A program made the position numbers and the translations under genes. This document shows, piece after piece, positions 13,912-15,042 of a stretch of 15,042 nucleotides of DNA (position 1 is the stretch's first letter; every line of letters begins with the position of its first letter). Location: positions 433-15,474 of the forward strand of contig DORE01000136.1 in the NCBI GenBank assembly GCA_003514305.1. The letters run 5' to 3'. The stretch comes from Gammaproteobacteria bacterium. Lineage in GTDB: Bacteria; Pseudomonadota; Gammaproteobacteria; Pseudomonadales; Pseudohongiellaceae. The notes below the pieces were generated by a model. The model did no database searches. It was not told the origin of the DNA and worked only from the letters and a program-made list of their open reading frames with translations.

Positions 13912-15042
13912 CTACACATTCTCTCTTGCTATTGCTCGGTAAGCAATATCTGTACGGAAGTAAACATTTTCCCAGCTCACGTCGGCGGCTAGCTTATAGG
14001 CAGATTGCTGAGCTGAAGCAACTGATTGCCCCAGGGCAACGGCGCAGATTACGCGACCTCCGTGGGTCACCACCTGGCCGTTTTCCTCACGGGTGCCGGC
14101 GTGGAAGATTTTCTGCGAGTCGCTATGGGCTTTGTCAAGCCCCTGTATGACAGCGCCCCTTGTATATGTGTCCGGATAGCCGCCAGCCGCGAGAACGACA
14201 CCCACAGCGGGACGCTGGTCCCATTGCGCTTTCGCTAAGTCAAGCTGGCCGACCAGGGCAAGCTGGCAAAGCTCAGCGAGGTCAGATTGCAGCCGCATCA
14301 TAACCGGTTGGGCTTCCGGATCTCCAAAACGGCAGTTGAATTCCACAACGCTGGGGTTACCATCTCGGTCTATCATCAGTCCCGCGTAGAGAAATCCGAC
14401 GTAGGGATGGCCGTCGCTGATCATGCCCGCAACGGTCGGCCGAATGACTTGTTCCATGATCAACTCATAAACTGAATCACTGACCACGGGTGCCGGGGAA
14501 TAGGCGCCCATGCCGCCTGTATTGGGCCCTCTGTCACCATTGTCCCGTGCTTTATGGTCCTGAGAGGTGGCCATTGGCAGAATATTCTCGCCATCTACCA
14601 TGGCAATAAAACTGGCTTCCTCGCCGATGAGGAAATCCTCGATGACAACACGGTGGCCGGCATCGCCATATTTGTTTCCTTGAAGCATGTCTTCAACTGC
14701 AGCGATGGCCTGCTCTTCAGTTTCGGCAACAATCACGCCTTTGCCGGCTGCCAGTCCGTCTGCCTTGACCACAATCGGAGTTCCACGAGTTCGAACATAG
14801 GAAATGGCAGAGGCAGTGTCGGTGAATGTTTCAAAGGCAGCGGTCGGAATGCTGTGGCGTTTCAAAAATTCCTTGGTAAAGGCTTTGGAGCCTTCAAGCT
14901 GAGCGGCTACCTTTGACGGGCCAAAGCATGGCAGTCCCTTTCCTTGGAAAAAGTCTACAATGCCTTCCACCAAAGGGGCCTCAGGTCCCACAATCGTAAG
15001 GGACACTTCATTTTCTTCAGCAAACTGCGCCAGAGCAGAAAA
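13912..15042 (-). CDS. purD: Phosphoribosylamine-glycine ligase (partial, N-terminus missing)
   Basis: PurD condenses phosphoribosylamine with glycine using ATP, the second step of de novo purine synthesis. The frame is open from the window edge to the TAG at 13912, giving 376 residues; the family is about 430 long, so about 50 N-terminal residues are outside. A GTG at 15006 is in frame but is an internal valine, because family-typical sequence (FSALAQFAEENE) precedes it. ATP-grasp features are visible: LTIVGPEAPLVEGI near the start, PIVVKADGLAAGKGVIVA, VVIEDFLIGEEASF, the DHKARDNGDRGPNTGGMGAY glycine-rich segment, and VVEFNCRFGDPEAQ carrying the metal ligands. The next gene, coq7, begins on the base after its stop. 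In many Gammaproteobacteria purH precedes purD; that would lie beyond the right edge. Confidence 0.96.
   Translation of the reverse strand, partial: FSALAQFAEENEVSLTIVGPEAPLVEGIVDFFQGKGLPCFGPSKVAAQLEGSKAFTKEFLKRHSIPTAAFETFTDTASAISYVRTRGTPIVVKADGLAAGKGVIVAETEEQAIAAVEDMLQGNKYGDAGHRVVIEDFLIGEEASFIAMVDGENILPMATSQDHKARDNGDRGPNTGGMGAYSPAPVVSDSVYELIMEQVIRPTVAGMISDGHPYVGFLYAGLMIDRDGNPSVVEFNCRFGDPEAQPVMMRLQSDLAELCQLALVGQLDLAKAQWDQRPAVGVVLAAGGYPDTYTRGAVIQGLDKAHSDSQKIFHAGTREENGQVVTHGGRVICAVALGQSVASAQQSAYKLAADVSWENVYFRTDIAYRAIARENV

Overview
The window is a compact, almost fully coding piece of a gammaproteobacterial chromosome. Moderate GC by eye and the gene content and order point to a relative of Pseudomonas, Cellvibrio or the marine oligotrophic groups: surA-lptD divergent from amgK-murU, rpe next to trpE, trpG-trpD-trpC followed by an OsmC protein, and a Coq7-type quinone hydroxylase. 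All genes look chromosomal and housekeeping. I see no insertion sequence, integrase, tRNA, rRNA, CRISPR array, toxin-antitoxin pair or defence system, and no gene-free stretch longer than about 160 bases.

Left part (1-3815, minus strand): lptD followed by surA, overlapping by 4 bases, with surA cut by the window edge. Both serve outer-membrane assembly: SurA chaperones beta-barrel proteins, LptD among them, across the periplasm, and LptD is the lipopolysaccharide translocon. A 162-base divergent region (3816-3977) separates them from a plus-strand unit amgK-murU-djlA (3978-6474). AmgK and MurU recycle peptidoglycan amino sugars to UDP-MurNAc. The third gene is a DjlA-like J-domain co-chaperone that lacks the usual membrane anchor.

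Middle (6471-10143): a good sigma70-like promoter overlapping the djlA stop codon leads into rpe and trpE. A class I photolyase gene on the minus strand then runs head-on into trpE, and the two reading frames share their last 17 bases.

Right part (10210-15042): trpG, trpD and trpC form a second tryptophan unit with a candidate promoter of its own, followed by a YhfA-like OsmC-family gene. On the minus strand, purD (5' end beyond the window) runs directly into coq7, the stop and start codons touching.

The tryptophan branch from chorismate is therefore only partly clustered: trpE sits with rpe and trpGDC lies beyond the photolyase, with trpF, trpB and trpA not in the window. I found no convincing new biological system. 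The points most worth a second look are the anchorless DjlA, the trpE/photolyase tail overlap that separates trpE from trpG, the cysteine pattern and TTG start of lptD, and an 8-base duplication that doubles the photolyase start codon.
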